64,000 bases of DNA from Agrypnia vestita. Taxonomy: Eukaryota > Arthropoda > Insecta > Trichoptera > Phryganeidae. The notes under the pieces are model-generated. The model saw nothing but the letters and a program-made list of their open reading frames with translations, did no database searches and was not told where the DNA came from. The stretch is from NCBI GenBank assembly GCA_016648135.1, contig JADDOH010010899.1, positions 1 to 64,000 of the forward strand, in the 5' to 3' direction. Numbering within the stretch: the stretch's first letter is position 1; every line of letters starts with the position of its first letter. Shown here in pieces: positions 45,296 to 56,251 of this stretch. Both the position numbers and the translations under genes were made by a program.

Positions 45296-45480
45296 GGCGG
45301 CCCTCGTAGCCCAGTGAGCATGACACTGGCTTCTCACACCGAGGGTTCCGGGTTCGATTCCCGGTGAGGTCACAATTAATCTATGTGATTTACTCAAGCC
45401 TAGGTTTTTGTGATGTGTTTTGCTTCTGTAATTGGGCCTCTTGGTCTATTGAAGCATAAAAAAAATTCAAATAAATTTCT
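45296..45480 (+). mobile_element. SINE-2, tRNA-derived, copy 1
   Basis: Head: 'ggccctcgtagcccagtgag' (A-box region), 'ctggcttctcacaccgaggg', then 'tccgggttcgattcccgg' (a perfect B box). The body ('atctatgtgatttactcaag') ends in an A-rich tail. The anticodon arm resembles tRNA-Glu, but acceptor pairing is poor, so this is not a gene. A second copy is at 54445. Confidence 0.75.
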
Positions 45481-47313
45481 TATCAAAATAGCGTCTTTTA
45501 TATGAAGCAATGAAAGAATTCGCAAGCTGAAATAAAAGTAAATAAAGAAGAATAAATAAGAAGTATAATTTGGTAAAACGATTAAAAAAATCACAAAAAA
45601 GTAAAAAGCAGGATTAAAAAAATTTACAAAGTACGATATAATAAATAAAATGAGTAAAAATCACAGTATTAAGTAACAATCTATAAAACAGAATCAGTAA
45701 ATTAAAAATAAATAAAAATATGTAAAAATAATCACAGTAAAGAGAACAAATTGTCACGGTAAATTTAGTTGATAAAAGTCGATTGCCTAACAGCTACTAA
45801 GAAGAAAGTGATATAAAAAGTTTAAATATTGGATACATACTGTTGCTTCCTGACAAATATGTTTATTACTGTACTAGGGCAAATAAAAATCGTTTTTCGG
45901 AAATATTTTGTTTCAAAACGTAAATAGACGCTACTCGATTTGTTTTGGCCACGGCTATATGTTGTTTACTTTTCATACATTTGTATAAAACTCGATCCAG
46001 TTGTGGAAAACACACAAACCTTCCCTGTATATGTTATTTATGAGAAAACCGAAAAAGATACTACATACATTTTCTACAGCGGAGAAAATGCAGAGATGTG
46101 GGTAATTGAGAGAAGAAAGCCCTTGCTATATTTGGATGGTATTTTTAACAACCTGTTAAGCCACACCTAACTAAAAGTGAGATAAGGTTTGATACCTTTA
46201 TTCAAAAAAAATGTGTGAGCGAATTCAAAATATTATTTGCAGTCGATGATTCTCAAAGATTTCTTCAATTTAAATGGTGTATGAAGTTATGCAACTGAAA
46301 AGATTGCTAAAAAACACGCGTTTGGAAAATAATTAGAAGATTCACCTCTTATTACATCTAATAAAAACTATTATTTGATCCTCATATAAGCTAATGCAAG
46401 CGATCATATTTACAAAATGTAGAGGTATTATTATGAACTGCAAAATCCTGCATAGTATTAATTTCATAAATAAATCTATGTATATTTTTTCGACGAATGT
46501 CGCTTGTTATTAAATAACTTTTCACGTACATAACATACATAAGCTGCTAAATCTATGTTTAATAAAATAAATAAAATGAATTTTTGTTAAAAAATCTTGA
46601 CCAACTGTTTTTTTCAATTTTAAAAAGCTTACCGCGCAATTGTGATATTATTTTCAATTTTTATAGCAGCCTAACTAACCCTCTTTCTTTTAAAGGTATT
46701 TCTCACTCACTAAAATTATATTTATAAAATTAATTTCGTTTAAGAAATTTAATGTAAATTTTAAACTAATGTATTTCAAAATATGTTTATGTAATAAATA
46801 TTGTAATATATCTTGTATATATTTTAGCTTCATGGTTATTATTTTAAAATTTACATTTTGTTTTCATACACAGGATCACAAAATATTATCTTCAAAATTT
46901 TACCAATTTAATTTCTAAACAACTTTATATTCCCTAAGGCTATTATTTTATACCACAAATTTGTATTTTATGTTTTGAACTGTGTTTTTTTTAAATCCAT
47001 TTCTTTACAATATCCGTACTCGTAAATAATATTTAAAAAAATAACTATATTTAAACTAAAGAATCTTTCCCTGACTCCGTAATATAATAAATAGGTCATA
47101 GACTTAACTTTTCCAGAAAACATGATTTTTCAAAAATTTTAATATTTTTTTTTTTCAAATTTTATGAACATCGTTAGTACAGTCTGGTTGAATATAACTC
47201 TACTGTGTGGTCATCTTGTTACACTGTACATTCTCATACAAATAAAAGAGTCAAAACAAATTTCTAAGTCATATAAATTTAATATATCACAGTACTATAC
47301 CACAAAAGAAAAT
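45481..47313. other. No gene recognised
   Basis: Very AT-rich; no supported feature. Confidence 0.45.
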
Positions 47314-47421
47314 CATCAAGATATATTATAGACGTCTCAAAGAGACGAAGCTATTATTTATACATGAAACACGATAGAAATTCTCTTTGTCTCAATGAGA
47401 CATCTATAATATATCTTGATG
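47314..47421. mobile_element. R2-derived short palindrome
   Basis: 47314-47346 and 47389-47421 are 33-bp inverted arms with few mismatches, starting catcaagatatattatagac. The middle (42 bp) has 'gaagctattatttatacatg'. It is an R2 end duplicated in inverse orientation. The usual R2 flank 'ctggggataaaatccag' follows. Confidence 0.65.
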
Positions 47422-47682
47422 ATGTCACTCTGGGGATAAAATCCAGTATTGTGTTCTTGAAAAATTTGGACATACTAAAATATTATGAAGAGAAACTCAA
47501 TAAGTATTCCTAATATGTCTAATGAAATTATGAAAACTGAGCGAAATAATAATAGTAGGGAAATTTCATTTTTTTATAGAAAAATCTTTACTTTGGCCTA
47601 GAAAGTACGTCTACGATAAAAAAGTATTTGTATATGTTAAGATAAATGATAATTATAAAAAAAAGATTTTGAAATTCATTGC

Positions 47683-47931
47683 ATGGTGTTTCATTTTCGG
47701 TCGGGTGTTAATGCAACGGTTGCAACAAAGAAAATTTGTGATGTGTGTGGAGATGTATTGAAAGTAAATAAGTGCCATCGTTGGTTTAGAAAATTTTCCG
47801 ATGGTGATTTTGACTTGTCTGATAGCGATCGAAGTGGGCGCCCGGTAGGGTGTGATAATGACGCTTTAAAAACACCTAGAAGCGTATTTTTCTTAAAAGT
47901 CTTCCAACAGGATGGCAAAAGGTCCTAGATA
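47683..47931 (+). pseudogene. Mariner-type transposase N-terminal fragment
   Basis: The frame reads FHFRSGVNATVATKKICDV, VNKCHRWFRKFSDGDFDLSD and SDRSGRPVGCDNDALKT. This is the second helix-turn-helix of mariner transposases ('..v...kWF.kFr.GdfdLeD..RsGRP...d...L'). The DDE catalytic domain is not found downstream: after about 47880 the frame is unrelated. No mariner terminal repeats were located. Confidence 0.75.
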
Positions 47932-48885
47932 ACGATGAAGATTAAATCGATTAAAAATAAAATAAAATGTAGTTAAATTATTTTTTTGTTGCCACTTAAA
48001 TAATTGATTACTTATGGGTACACCTAATATATTATGTTTAAAATCAGTTTATTTCATATTATCGAATAGATTGCGTAGATTTCGATGCTAGTAATGATAC
48101 CTCTGTACTTTTACTGGTCTCCTTCAGCACCAAAACCCATCGATAATTACCTTAGCCAACTACGACGGAAACCTCCCGCTATAAACACCGCCCTCGTCTA
48201 GAGGTACGAAAATCCTTGCCCTACGCTGCAGAAAAATCCGTAAATAAATAAAAAACCAAACTTATAGACAAAAAAAAAAACTAAATAAAATTACATAGAA
48301 AACGATGGAGGAGCAAGGGGTCAAATCACTTTAAAATTACTAACAAGATTCCTAAAAACTAACGGTATAAATCTATAAAAATTAAATAAACTAACATTAT
48401 CTACCCCATATCCTTTCCATTACTAATAGAATTGAATCATCCACACAGAATAATGTTTATACTAAAGCGAATCGTTTCCAATTTAAATTTCTAAAATAAA
48501 AGAAAAAAAAATGCAACCATCAAACCCATTGCCAACGAAGAAATTTTTGTGGCAAGAACATCCCATAGGGGTGAAATGCCAAGAAAGAAAAAGAAAAAGA
48601 AGAAGAAGGGGTCTAGTAAAACAATTTATTTATATATTTCATTGCTTTACTTTTACATTTGATAAGGTTTAATTTTACTATGTCTGTCTCACTAGAATGA
48701 CTATGATCTATATTTTTAAAGTGGAATATTAAACAATGTTCTTTTTTATGTATAGGTATATGATATTCTTCTACATTATTTACCATATGCAATAGAATAC
48801 GCCTGAACATAATTATTCCTCTGGACAAAATCCAGTAATTGTGTTCTCAGAACATACATTAAAAGTATTGTGGAAGATGATTTGT
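47932..48885. other. No gene; decayed repeat pieces
   Basis: 48075-48110 repeats 37453-37492. 48590-48610 (aagaaaaagaagaagaag) could be a LINE (GAA)n tail but no coding part is readable upstream. Confidence 0.35.
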
Positions 48886-49140
48886 GGGGTATAAAAGCAA
48901 AGGAAGCAATAACAAAAAAAAAATGTTTTGAATGCAGTCACCGAAGATTACTAATTTAAAATGTACTGATTTCTAGATTTAATGTATCTATCCCTTCCAA
49001 AATCATGTTTCCTACCAATTTATTACAATTAAATGTTTCCTATAAAATCTCGAATTCAGTGCATTATAAATTAGCAATCCTCGATGACCGCATTCAATTG
49101 TTTTTTGGATATTGCTGCCTTTGCTTTTATTATCACAATT
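48886..49140. mobile_element. R3 MITE, copy 2
   Basis: Opposite orientation to 34685-34915. Left TIR 'tgtggggtataaaagcaaag'. Right TIR 'ggatattgctgcctttgctt', then diverged. The interior 'cctataaaatctcgaattca' and 'aaaatcatgtttcct' match the first copy inverted. Confidence 0.65.
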
Positions 49141-49718
49141 ATGGCATGACATTGACATTAATTTGATTCTGTTTTAGGGCGAGCTCCTTACTGTTTAGAC
49201 TGACACGCCAGACGTATTGTAATTTTCGCGCCAGTTGACGCATCATCCTGTTATACTTTAATTCGCGCAATTATTATTGTCATAAATGGATAAATTGCTC
49301 TCGAGATAAAAATCGTCGAGAACATCACGAGAATACCGGTTTAGGATTCGTCAATTTTTTTATTTATTTTTATTTTTATTTTTTTATTTATTAGAGACAC
49401 TAACAGGATTATAGGTACATGGTACTCTGATAATAAACATTATAGTGAAGACTGTGCCCATTATCCCAATTACAAGTATCTTCGGCACGCTCTAGTAACA
49501 TGTATATTTGCATTTAAGTATATTTTACATGTACATTTATGTGTATTGTATATTTAGTGTTTGAATGTAGTGCGATTAGTATTTAACGAATAATTGATTT
49601 AATGGATCTAAAAGTTCAGGTCATCGTTTAGAAAATAGATGTTGTGTATGAGTGAGTTTTTGATCGAATATAAGGTATCTGCAAGAATATCAGCATCAAT
49701 GTTAGGGTCAGCACAATA

Positions 49719-49730
49719 CAAATTATACGT
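49719..49730. repeat. Left 12-bp target-site duplication
   Basis: caaattatacgt, identical to 50975-50986. Both copies encode the LINE residues TYNL, so the pair marks duplicated target DNA. Confidence 0.85.
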
Positions 49731-49833
49731 AATTAAATGTTACGGCGTTTACCTTGTGGAAATCCATTATGAATAAATAATGAAATAAAACAATCAACTT
49801 TGTTTTTTTTCCACTTATATTTAAGCCACTTGT

Positions 49834-49877
49834 TTCACTACATGTTTCGGAAACGTCCGTTTCCTTCATCAGGTGAA
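49834..49877 (-). ncRNA. Hammerhead-like ribozyme, left PLE arm
   Basis: Mirror of the motif at 50870-50913 in the other arm, with the same sequence on the minus strand: stem I 49834-49838 with 49873-49877. It starts immediately after the nuclease stop codon (49878-49880). Confidence 0.7.
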
Positions 49878-50382
49878 TTAAGACTGAGGTATGTAGGAAT
49901 GGTTGTCTGGTGTGTGTGTTGTGGATTCGGTAGAAGTGGAGGGGGTATCTAAGTGGTGGGAGATCGGGAACATTGTAAGAAGGGGTGATGTGAAGGGTTG
50001 TATTTGATTATTGATTATGTTATTTGTTGTGTTTATGTTTTTATGAATTTCGAGTGTTTCTAAATTATTTTGTTTAAGGCCGTATGTCTGTTTATGTAGG
50101 ATGTGTATTTTTGTATTGCTGAAAGTGTGGTTATTTTCTATAATGTGATTTGCGTATTCTGAAAAATTGTGATTTGTGAGGCACCTTTTATGTTCTTTGA
50201 ATCTTTTTTCAATTGATCTGCCTGTCCTTCCTATATATGACATCTCACAATCTCCACATTCTAGTTTATAAATACCACTACAATGTAATTTGTTAGGATT
50301 TTTAGATTTACTATTTTTCAATTGTTTTTCGATTGTATTGTCCGTGTAAAAAGCTGGTTTTATATTATTTGGTAGTTTTTGG
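49878..50382 (-). CDS. PLE GIY-YIG endonuclease domain, left copy (partial)
   Basis: Encodes the C-terminal nuclease that nicks target DNA for PLE reverse transcription. Residues: KLPNNIKPAFYTDNTIEKQL, then HCSGIYKLECGDCEMSYIGR (GIY and YIG motifs with a CxxC between them), TGRSIEKRFKEHKR (conserved Arg and EH), ENNHTF and LETLEIHKN. The RT domain is absent through 5' truncation. Codons upstream of 50365 fall in the spacer; an ATG in the opposite arm makes an apparent longer frame to 50414, which is an artefact of the palindrome. The frame is intact. Confidence 0.88.
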
Positions 50383-50869
50383 TATAAAACCAGCTTTTTA
50401 CACGGACAATACAATCGAAAAACAATTGAAAAATAGTAAATCTAAAAATCCTAACAAATTACATTGTAGTGGTATTTATAAACTAGAATGTGGAGATTGT
50501 GAGATGTCATATATAGGAAGGACAGGCAGATCAATTGAAAAAAGATTCAAAGAACATAAAAGGTGCCTCACAAATCACAATTTTTCAGAATACGCCAATC
50601 ACATTATAGAAAATAACCACACTTTCAGCAATACAAAAATACACATCCTACATAAACAGACATACGGCCTTAAACAAAATAATTTAGAAACACTTGAAAT
50701 TCATAAAAACATAAACACAACAAATAACATAATCAATAATCAAATACAACCCTTCACATCACCCCTTCTTACAATGTTCCCGATCTCCCACCACTTAGAT
50801 ACCCCCTCCACTTCTACCGAATCCACAACACACACACCAGACAACCATTCCTACATACCTCAGTCTTAA
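50365..50869 (+). CDS. PLE GIY-YIG endonuclease domain, right copy (partial)
   Basis: Protein identical to the left copy from IKPAFYTDN to the stop at 50867-50869; they differ only in the spacer-encoded residues. The start is not biological (truncation at the spacer). Identity of the two copies without visible substitutions indicates a recent single event, either one insertion forming both arms or later gene conversion. Confidence 0.88.
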
Positions 50870-50913
50870 TTCACCTGATGAAGGAAACGGACGTTTCCGA
50901 AACATGTAGTGAA
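50870..50913 (+). ncRNA. Hammerhead-like ribozyme, right PLE arm
   Basis: Stem I 5' strand TTCAC (50870-50874), CTGATGA (50875-50881), extra A, stem II GGAAAC/GTTTCC with loop GGAC (50883-50898), GAAAC (50899-50903), self-complementary helix III ACATGT (50902-50907), cleavage nucleotide A (50908), stem I 3' strand GTGAA (50909-50913). All core boxes of a type I hammerhead are present. The palindromic helix III suggests action as a dimer, as reported for PLE and newt-satellite hammerheads. The extra A before stem II is a deviation. Confidence 0.75.
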
Positions 50914-50974
50914 ACAAGTGGCTTAAATATAAGTGGAAAAAAACAAAGTTGATTGTTTTATTTCATTATTTATT

Positions 50975-50986
50975 CAAATTATACGT
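50975..50986. repeat. Right 12-bp target-site duplication
   Basis: Identical to 49719-49730; see the PLE entry. Confidence 0.85.
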
Positions 50987-51990
50987 GCGACACAACCTTG
51001 TGATGGGAGAAAAGTAACCGAAATAATTAGTGTGCTGGCTTATTCTAAAGAACTCCGGGTTTCTTATACGGGGTTTAACATGCAAATTTATATCAGATAG
51101 AGAGAGAGCATCAATAGCTCCGCTGAGAATCTTGTGTAGCACAACGAGATCGGATATTTTCCGTCGGGACTCAAGTTTGTGCATCTTGAAAAAGGCAAGT
51201 CATCTTCGTAGCTGTGAAGGTTGTTGTGTTGATCAGCTTTGTATGACAAAATACGTAGAAACTTTTTCTGCACTCTCTCGATTCTCGTAACATGTGTTAT
51301 ATAATAAGGTGACCAAATAACTGACGAATATTCCAATATACTTCGTACTAGTGATGTATATAGAATTTTTAGACTTTGAGGATTTTTAAAGTCCTGATTA
51401 ATTCTGGTGATGGATCCCAACATAGTATATGCCTTGTTTGTGATACTATCAAAGTGGTTTCTAAAAGTGAGTTAAGAATCTAGCATGACGCCCAGATCCC
51501 TTATTGAATCGACTTTAGGGAGTGGAACGTCATCCAGTTTATAAACAAATTCTATTTTTTGAATATTTTTGGTACATGAACATTTCTTAGCATAAAGTGA
51601 CATATTATTTGCTTTACACCAATTTGATAGTTCGTCCAGATCTTTTTGTAGGAGATGACTATCTTCCAGGCTACGAATGGTGGAATAAATTTTTAAATCA
51701 TCGGCATATAATAGACAATTATTTCTTAATATATTTGGAAAGTCATTTATGAAGATAAGAAAGAACATGGGACCAAGATGAGAACCTTGAGGAACTCCTG
51801 AGGAGATAGAAACCGGAGATGAATCGTATCCATTTACAGTCACCACTTGAGTTCGATGAGAAATGTAAGATTCTATCCATCTCAATAAGTTGCCGTGGAT
51901 TCCTGTAGCATGAAGTTTTGTCAAAGGTATGCGATGATTCACCTTGTCAAACGCCTGGCTGAAATCATAAACAGTTATTGATATTTTCAC

Positions 51991-52803
51991 CGTGACAACC
52001 GTTATTCAGGTACATTAGGCCTGGCCCGCAGGTTGCCCTAGGTATGGGAACCGACTCATTAAAAATTAAGTTCCTATTGTCGTTTTAACTTATTTATGGT
52101 ACAAATAACTAATTTTGTAGTTCTGTCCAAATTTGGTGTACATAGATACAGAATTGTACGGGTGCAAGTCCAGTGTAACCTTGGATTATTACATTTTTTA
52201 TTTATGCTAGCCGTAAAACCGTGAAAATCACGGGACATAATGATAATTAATAACGACCCGCCATAGACGGGCGCCCGGGCCATATTAGTGACTAGTCATC
52301 ATCAGTACTGTTGTTGTGATTAGGATAGTTTATTCATCGATCACCAGAGTGCTACAATGACCCGATAAGGCTACATAAATGATCATGTGCAACAATATTT
52401 GGAAATTTTTATGCACTAGATTTAATTTTTTCAGAAAAAAATGCTTTTCAGTTTATTAAGTAGGCTAATGTGAGCAAGATGAAGAAAGGAGGTGGATGTT
52501 GTGTTTTTATAAAGCCTTTATACCGAGTTTATTTCAATAAACTACTTTATTTACTTATTTACTCTTTGTTAATATAATATTACAATGGCGGATATATTGC
52601 CAGTTGGCAACTTTCAAACAACCACGCAGTTCAGTGGAACAATCGAAAAAGATTTCTGGTGTACAACTTGACAGTGACTAGCTCCATTGTAATGAGGTGA
52701 GTAGAAGATATGTGGAGATAAGGAAGAGTTAGACAAGCTGCTTTGAAAATAGTTTTGGCCTGTGATGATGTGATACCTGAGCATAGCACACCGTACCCCA
52801 GCT
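51991..52803. other. No gene; one CTAG-end fragment
   Basis: At 52207-52240 'ctagccgtaaaaccgtg' and 'aaaatcacggg' form the inverted terminus of the CTAG-end family (hairpin plus CTAG). Its other end was not identified. The rest is unassigned. Confidence 0.4.
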
Positions 52804-52864
52804 CCTTCAGCTCCCCATTCTAAATGCAGTCGGCTAGACTGCATTTAGAATGGGGAGCTGAAGG
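52804..52864. repeat. Perfect 28-bp hairpin, 5-nt loop
   Basis: Arms 52804-52831 and 52837-52864 are exact reverse complements around ggcta; an arm starts ccttcagctccccattc. About 60 nt in total with no mismatch, more like a fresh inverted duplication than a typical pre-miRNA, which has mismatches and a larger loop. Confidence 0.75.
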
Positions 52865-54146
52865 ATTCAGGCATATTTTGCATGCATGTATCTCTTAACT
52901 ATTTATATCCATTAATTATCAAATTTTATGCACGTCTTATAAAAACTCAAGTGGTGATCTCCTAGTTTACCTTCAGATCAAAATCTCAACACGCGTGTAC
53001 GGCATTCACTTTATATATTTTACAAAAAAATCCTTAATAATGATTATATAGCAATATTTCAATCAATACCAAGATGATGAAGACAGTTAGAATCTCACGC
53101 AGAGAGACGTCAAGAATAGAGAGATACTGTACAGATTATACCCGTGATTAAGGATGTGGATTGGGGCGCTTGCTAGATTATTACGGCTCACAAAATAGGA
53201 GAGGGGGTTTTCAATTTCCGTTTGCGGCAAATAACTTAGTTATCTGTGCATGTCATTTCGGGTATCTCCGATTTCCAAGTCTGATTTTTAAAAGCGAAAC
53301 AATCAATAAATATTGCGGTAAAAGTCTAAGAATAATATTTTTTTTTAGTTAAGTTACGAGTATACAAAATTACAAGTTATGAAAGGGTTATGCCTTTTAT
53401 GGAGTATAAATCAATATTTTTTGTTAAAGGCGGAGTTAATATCTAATACTTTGATAACCAAACACATAAATAAGCAAAAATCAACCGTAACAAGGAGGGA
53501 AACGACCATAACGAATAATGTACATCTTCTTGGTGACGGTACGGTGATTAATGAAGCTCTGCTTCAAAGTTTATGTTAGGTTGGTCAATAACGTTGATGT
53601 CCTTCCATGGGATCCACTCTTCCATGGATTACCATTTTTTCCATAGTATTCTCATGTCTGCTAATATGGCCAAAATGGATGTTTATGATTTGTATAGTTG
53701 AGGGTAGATGCGGTCAATGTATACATCTATACATAATTTGGAAATAACGCCCTAATACAGAAATATATGAGCAGATCTATTGCGTAATATTATTCTTCCA
53801 TTAATTCATATATTAATAATGATTAATATTTTCATTAAAACTCTATTACTAACGGTATTATATAAAAGCATAAGAACAGTATCCCACGTAGTTCTTCACT
53901 CGTAAAATAAACATAGTTAGCTATAACAGCGTTGATTCCCACGTAAGATTAGCAAATGAAATCAAGAAATTATTTTTCATTACTTGAAATCTAAATTTGG
54001 AAACACTTAAATTAAATAGGTACGGTAAGGTGGGAACAATTTAAGTAAAAGTAATTTTTTTTTTCAATTAGTTGACCAACTATGTAGATTGACATTAAAC
54101 AAAACTGATTTTATTATTTGTTTCTATCTACTTATATTTATTATTT
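52865..54146. other. No gene recognised
   Basis: AT-rich; short frames at 53161-53579 are not recognised. Confidence 0.4.
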
Positions 54147-54188
54147 ACACCCACATATTTCGGAAAAAGTTTTCCATCGTCAGGGTGT
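54147..54188 (-). ncRNA. Degenerate hammerhead-like motif
   Basis: On minus: stem I ACACC (54184-54188), CTGACGA (54177-54183), extra T, a strong GGAAA/TTTCC stem II, GAAAT, helix III ATATGT, G at the cleavage position, stem I GGTGT (54147-54151). Stem I differs in sequence from the 50870 and 27579 motifs yet pairs fully. G at the cleavage site should block cleavage. No PLE protein is next to it. Confidence 0.5.
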
Positions 54189-54444
54189 TGTATAAATGTC
54201 AAAATATCAAAATGAATGATGTCATTTGTTTTTCGTTTTTCATAATTTTTTGAATTTTTAAAAAAATATTATTGCTGAAGTTCTTGATTACACAGGATTA
54301 TTGAAAACATGTTTAGAATTGGACTATTAGTTAAATTTAATTGATTATTAATAATATTTTGTTTACTTTTAAAATGTTAAAAGCGAAATTTATTTAAAAT
54401 AATTAATAACAGGACTAATAAAATTTATTTAAAAAACTTGTATT

Positions 54445-54590
54445 GTTGAGCCCAGTATGAGAAGCCAGCATCGTGCCCTCATTCCAAAGGGCATGGGTTC
54501 TGTTCCCGGTGAGGACACCATATATCTATGTGATTTTATTGAAGCTGGGTGTTTTGAAATATGTTTCTTTACGTTATTAAATTAAAAAAA
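54445..54590 (+). mobile_element. SINE-2, copy 2 (diverged)
   Basis: Matches 45296-45480: 'gagcccagtatgagaagcc', 'catgggttctgttcccggtg' (B box mutated), 'atctatgtgattttattgaa', A-rich tail. Confidence 0.7.
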
Positions 54591-55319
54591 TAATAATCTT
54601 GAACTAAGTAACTATAGTTTAGTAATGAAAAGTATTTAACATCTTAGAAGAAATTTTATTTTGGTGCTAATTTGTTCCATTCCACAGATAATGTGGGTAA
54701 TTGGGACTGCTGTATAGGAGGAGTGGGAGGTACCTTTATAAAATAATATATGAAAATGATATACCTTGATCGAATTAATCTTCCGTGGCCCCAATATTCT
54801 CTTCCCCGTCGCCATCAGTCGGTGACCTTGGTTCTAAACAGTTAAATCGCCGATTTTAAAACTCGCAGACTCCGTGATTCTATTGCGTCTACCTTTGACG
54901 AATCAGTGATAAATTCCATACTGATATTCATATGTGATCGAGAAACTAAAGAAGATGCGGAAGTCCCTATCCTATGTTTCTGGCACATAGTTACGAACAG
55001 AATATATCATTTTAGCTACTTAAATACAGACTCTAGACTACAAAAAATGAGCCTGGACAAGGCTTAATAACCTACAAAAATGATATCTGATATATACTAT
55101 ACAGCAAATATTAGTTGTGATCTGATTGTGTCTATGTAAAAATTAAATTTGGAACAATCGGCTAAATGAAACTGTAAAGTGGTTTTATCTGTCATTGTCA
55201 AATTGACCTATCTATGGTTATATCCTATTTGTGTTATCCTTTAATTGTGGGATACATTTAAGTATTTTTTTTTTGTATTTCATCTTACCAAGCGATTGTG
55301 TCTGCCTGTTGGATGACCG
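54591..55319. other. No gene recognised
   Basis: AT-rich, unassigned. Confidence 0.4.
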
Positions 55320-55520
55320 AATAAAAAAAGTAAAAAAAGTAACCCATAAAAAGGAAGTTTTTACAATACTTCTTTTCTCATTTTCGGGTATCGTGTCTAA
55401 CTTATGCATCGGAATCTCCATACAACTTGTATGAAAAATCCTTTAAAACTTCTTGATCATCGCCACGAGTCTGCTTGCAAAGTTTCAGCTCGATTGGATC
55501 ACGGGAAAAGAGTTAAAAAT
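55320..55520 (+). repeat. R5 repeat, uninterrupted copy
   Basis: Blocks 'gtaacccataaaaa', 'tctcattttcgggtatcg', 'ggaatctccatacaacttg', 'cgccacgagtctgcttgc' and 'gtttcagctcgattgg' match 35960-36385 inverted. The frames here (55218-55434, both strands) are translations of the repeat. Element class unknown. Confidence 0.6.
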
Positions 55521-56251
55521 CGATCCAAAGTTTTTTCGTCAAGCAAACAGACGCCACGAGTTAAAAGAAAGTAAGTAAAAAATAATAATTTCCAAAACAA
55601 AGGTTATTTAAATACAATATGTTTGTTCACCTTTCATATAAAATATTTAATTAAAACAATAAAATCTAAGGTCAATTAACTTCTTAACACTGGACGTGCT
55701 TCTTTTAGATTTTGAAATTTGTATTATTTTAATAAAAAAATCAAAAGGTTTTCTCGGACTTGTTCCCGTATGATCGTCAACATTTACGAATCGGTTATTA
55801 CATGGCTTGCGGTCTAATTTACTTATAGCGTGTTGGTATAATCTTCTACTTAACTAACAATTTCGGTTTTATTTTTTCCATCCAGACAATCCCCAGTTTG
55901 ATATCAGCGGCTCAACAAAGGCGGGGTTGCCTAATCTGTATTTAAATTAAATATAATTTAAAGTGTGTTTCGCTTTCTCAGGATGCCCTCTATCTAGTAC
56001 TGGCGGATGCCGGGTTCACTTCTACTGCCGGCTTACATCGCCCATTTTATATTAGTTCGTGAATAAAATGTTTGAGTGTACACGCTCTCTGAAAAATATC
56101 AAAAATAAAGTAAAGCGATTCTTCTATTTTTATTGTTTTCGATTATTCTGTTTTGTAATATCAGTTCTTTTGAACTTTTGATATGACACAACGAACGCGA
56201 GAGCTTGGGATATTTGCAGACAGGTTTAAGGATAGGAACAGAGCTAGCGTT
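55521..56251. other. No gene recognised
   Basis: No supported features. Confidence 0.4.

Larger units (their letters stand above)
49731..50974. mobile_element. Penelope-like element, two head-to-head copies (593-bp palindrome)
   Basis: Arms 49772-50364 and 50383-50974 look identical except for one homopolymer length difference (8 versus 7). They are separated by an 18-bp spacer (50365-50382). Both are 5'-truncated PLEs pointing outward: GIY-YIG ORF, stop, hammerhead, A-rich tail. An extra 41 bp (49731-49771) on the left precedes the arm and resembles a LINE/PLE tail. Insertion lies inside a LINE ORF. PLEs are known for inverted and tandem partial copies, but so symmetric a pair is notable. 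Confidence 0.9.
49358..51990 (-). mobile_element. 5'-truncated LINE interrupted by a PLE insertion
   Basis: Minus-strand element whose 3' tail is the A/T-rich run at 49358-49394 (aataaataaaaaaataaaa on minus). The UTR spans 49395-49607 and the coding region starts at 49608. It is cut by the PLE at 49731-50974; without it about 1.38 kb remain. The 5' limit is near 51987, where homology to the RT N-terminus stops. Confidence 0.85.
49608..51990 (-). pseudogene. LINE reverse transcriptase pseudogene, split
   Basis: RT motifs in order: VYDFSQAFDKVNHRIPLTKL (A); VPQGSHLGPMFFLIFINDF (B); CLLYADDLKIY (C, YADD). There is an in-frame TAA where 'DSKLTF' is expected (about 51473), then the post-RT block SLVRSILEYSSVIWSPY. 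A frameshift near 51190 precedes HKLESRRKISDLVVLHKIL. The protein breaks at CRTYNL at the insertion and resumes on the far side as TYNLYCADPNIDADILADTL with a stop at 49608-49610. At least one nonsense mutation and one frameshift predate or accompany the insertion. Confidence 0.9.

Noticed and set aside
45296..45370. Possible tRNA gene
   Set aside because: The B box is perfect, but acceptor-stem pairing fails and the segment is the head of a repeated SINE.
50333..50414. N-terminal extensions of both GIY-YIG frames (starting MYCPCKKLVLY)
   Set aside because: They arise from reading into the opposite arm of the palindrome and are not native PLE protein.
52804..52864. miRNA precursor
   Set aside because: Perfect pairing, very small loop and about 60-nt length are atypical; no conservation evidence.
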